A stretch of DNA of 64,000 bases, from positions 226,001 through 290,000 of the forward strand of contig NZ_SWKM01000014.1 of assembly GCF_005871205.1 (NCBI RefSeq), in the 5' to 3' direction. The translations under genes were made by a program, and so were the position numbers. Positions 63,324 to 64,000 of the stretch are shown piece after piece. Under the pieces are notes generated by a model. That model ran no database searches and had not been told where the DNA came from. It saw only the letters and a list, made by a program, of their open reading frames with translations. The DNA comes from Marinobacter alexandrii (GTDB lineage: Bacteria; Pseudomonadota; Gammaproteobacteria; Pseudomonadales; Oleiphilaceae). Each line of letters opens with the position of its first letter. Position 1 is the stretch's first letter.

Positions 63324-64000
63324 TCACGCAGCAGGGTCGGGTAGTTCGCCGTCAATCAGAAAGCTACTCAAAGCAAACTCTGATACCTGTCGAGAACCAT
63401 CTGCCAGCGTCAGGCTCATGGACACCGATTCTGCGCTGGTTACGATAATCAGACGGGACGATTGCCGTGGTTTCCTGTCATTCAGCGCACTCGGCTCGAA
63501 CAGTGCGACGTTGATGCCTTCCATGCCATCGCCGGCATCGTAGGGTAGGCCGTAAAGTTCCGCTTGTCGGGCTCTGGCGGACAGGAACTGAAAGCACTGC
63601 ACACCGCATGCTCGCATCTGGGTGCCGAGGGCTTGGGTCAGGGCATAGCTCGAAGGATGGGTGAGGGCTTCATGGAGGTCCTGCCAGGCAGTATCCTGCA
63701 GGCGCACGCCGTGATCGCTCCGAATTCTGGCGCCGAAAACCGTGTGCAGGGTTTGCAGGGGCTGTGGAAACGGCACGCTCAGATGGCTAACAAATACAAA
63801 GCGGTAAAAGGCGGTCTCTGCCAATGCGGTGTTAATCGTCATGGCGCCGTAGAACAGGCTTTTTTCGAAGGCGCGCCCGAATCGCGAACCATGCTTCAGG
63901 GGCGGGTAGCGAAAGGGTGTAGCCAGTAGGTAATGAAGCTTGTCGGTGCCTTTGGCGCGAGCCGGTTTGCTTGCCTCCAGCAACTCTTCCAGGCGGGCCT
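63324..64000 (-). CDS. RES-domain protein (NAD+ phosphorylase toxin type), 5' end outside the window
   Basis: At least 224 residues, reaching the window edge without a convincing start; the TTG at 63983 is in the middle of a helix that continues upstream (ARLEELLEASKP). RES hallmarks are TPFRYPPLKHGSRFGR and LFYGAMTINTALAETAFYRF, with the conserved Arg, Tyr and Glu. RES toxins degrade NAD+ and are usually encoded after an Xre/DUF2384 antitoxin, which should lie just beyond base 64000. The C-terminus is complete at 63324. An intact toxin-antitoxin module is therefore likely but cannot be confirmed here. Confidence 0.8.
   Translation of the reverse strand, partial: ARLEELLEASKPARAKGTDKLHYLLATPFRYPPLKHGSRFGRAFEKSLFYGAMTINTALAETAFYRFVFVSHLSVPFPQPLQTLHTVFGARIRSDHGVRLQDTAWQDLHEALTHPSSYALTQALGTQMRACGVQCFQFLSARARQAELYGLPYDAGDGMEGINVALFEPSALNDRKPRQSSRLIIVTSAESVSMSLTLADGSRQVSEFALSSFLIDGELPDPAA

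Overview
The window looks like the chromosome of a marine gammaproteobacterium, most likely Marinobacter or a close relative. That is an inference from the gacA/uvrY-uvrC-pgsA block, a TPP-riboswitch-controlled thiBPQ operon, a two-subunit NAD-type formate dehydrogenase, and the mix of protein families. No rRNA, CRISPR array or intact insertion sequence is visible.

Layout. (1) 1-13 kb is housekeeping: a chemoreceptor, a YheU-like small protein, a GacA-type regulator, uvrC and pgsA on the plus strand. On the minus strand are thiBPQ behind a TPP riboswitch and, 32 bp further on, a four-gene Mla/MCE-type lipid transport operon. tRNA-Gly and tRNA-Cys follow. (2) 13-21.5 kb holds a NuoEF-like/FdhA formate dehydrogenase pair and an SbcD/SbcC-like nuclease-ATPase pair. 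(3) 21.5-43.7 kb is an AT-richer accessory island: a PPP-family phosphatase, a two-gene Druantia type III anti-phage system (DruH, DruE), a type I restriction-modification system (hsdM, hsdS, hsdR), then three further genes: a YgjP-type Zn peptidase, a DUF262/HNH-type (GmrSD-like) protein and an ImmA/IrrE peptidase. Decayed gene fragments lie at both edges. (4) 43.7-44.6 kb has a short-chain dehydrogenase with a co-translated 55-residue protein. (5) 44.8-50.5 kb is a complete Wadjet/MksBEF-type anti-plasmid operon in the order jetD-jetC-jetA-jetB. (6) 50.7-62.6 kb is a catabolic cluster whose five enzyme genes match, family by family, the levulinate/4-hydroxyacyl-CoA set LvaD, LvaC, LvaA, LvaB and LvaE. 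It is joined to a Liv-type ABC importer, a TetR regulator and a class III CoA-transferase. (7) 62.9-64 kb holds a small secreted repeat protein and a RES-domain toxin gene cut by the window edge.

How they work together. The island and the Wadjet operon form a roughly 29 kb defence region: Druantia and restriction against phage, a DUF262 protein possibly against modified DNA, and Wadjet against plasmids. The catabolic cluster would import a small carboxylic or keto acid by the Liv transporter, activate it with the acyl-CoA ligase, reduce a 4-keto group (LvaD-like), phosphorylate the 4-hydroxyl (LvaA/B-like) and rearrange it (LvaC-like) into beta-oxidation. A sharp palindrome inside the candidate promoter of the first gene suggests control by the nearby TetR protein.
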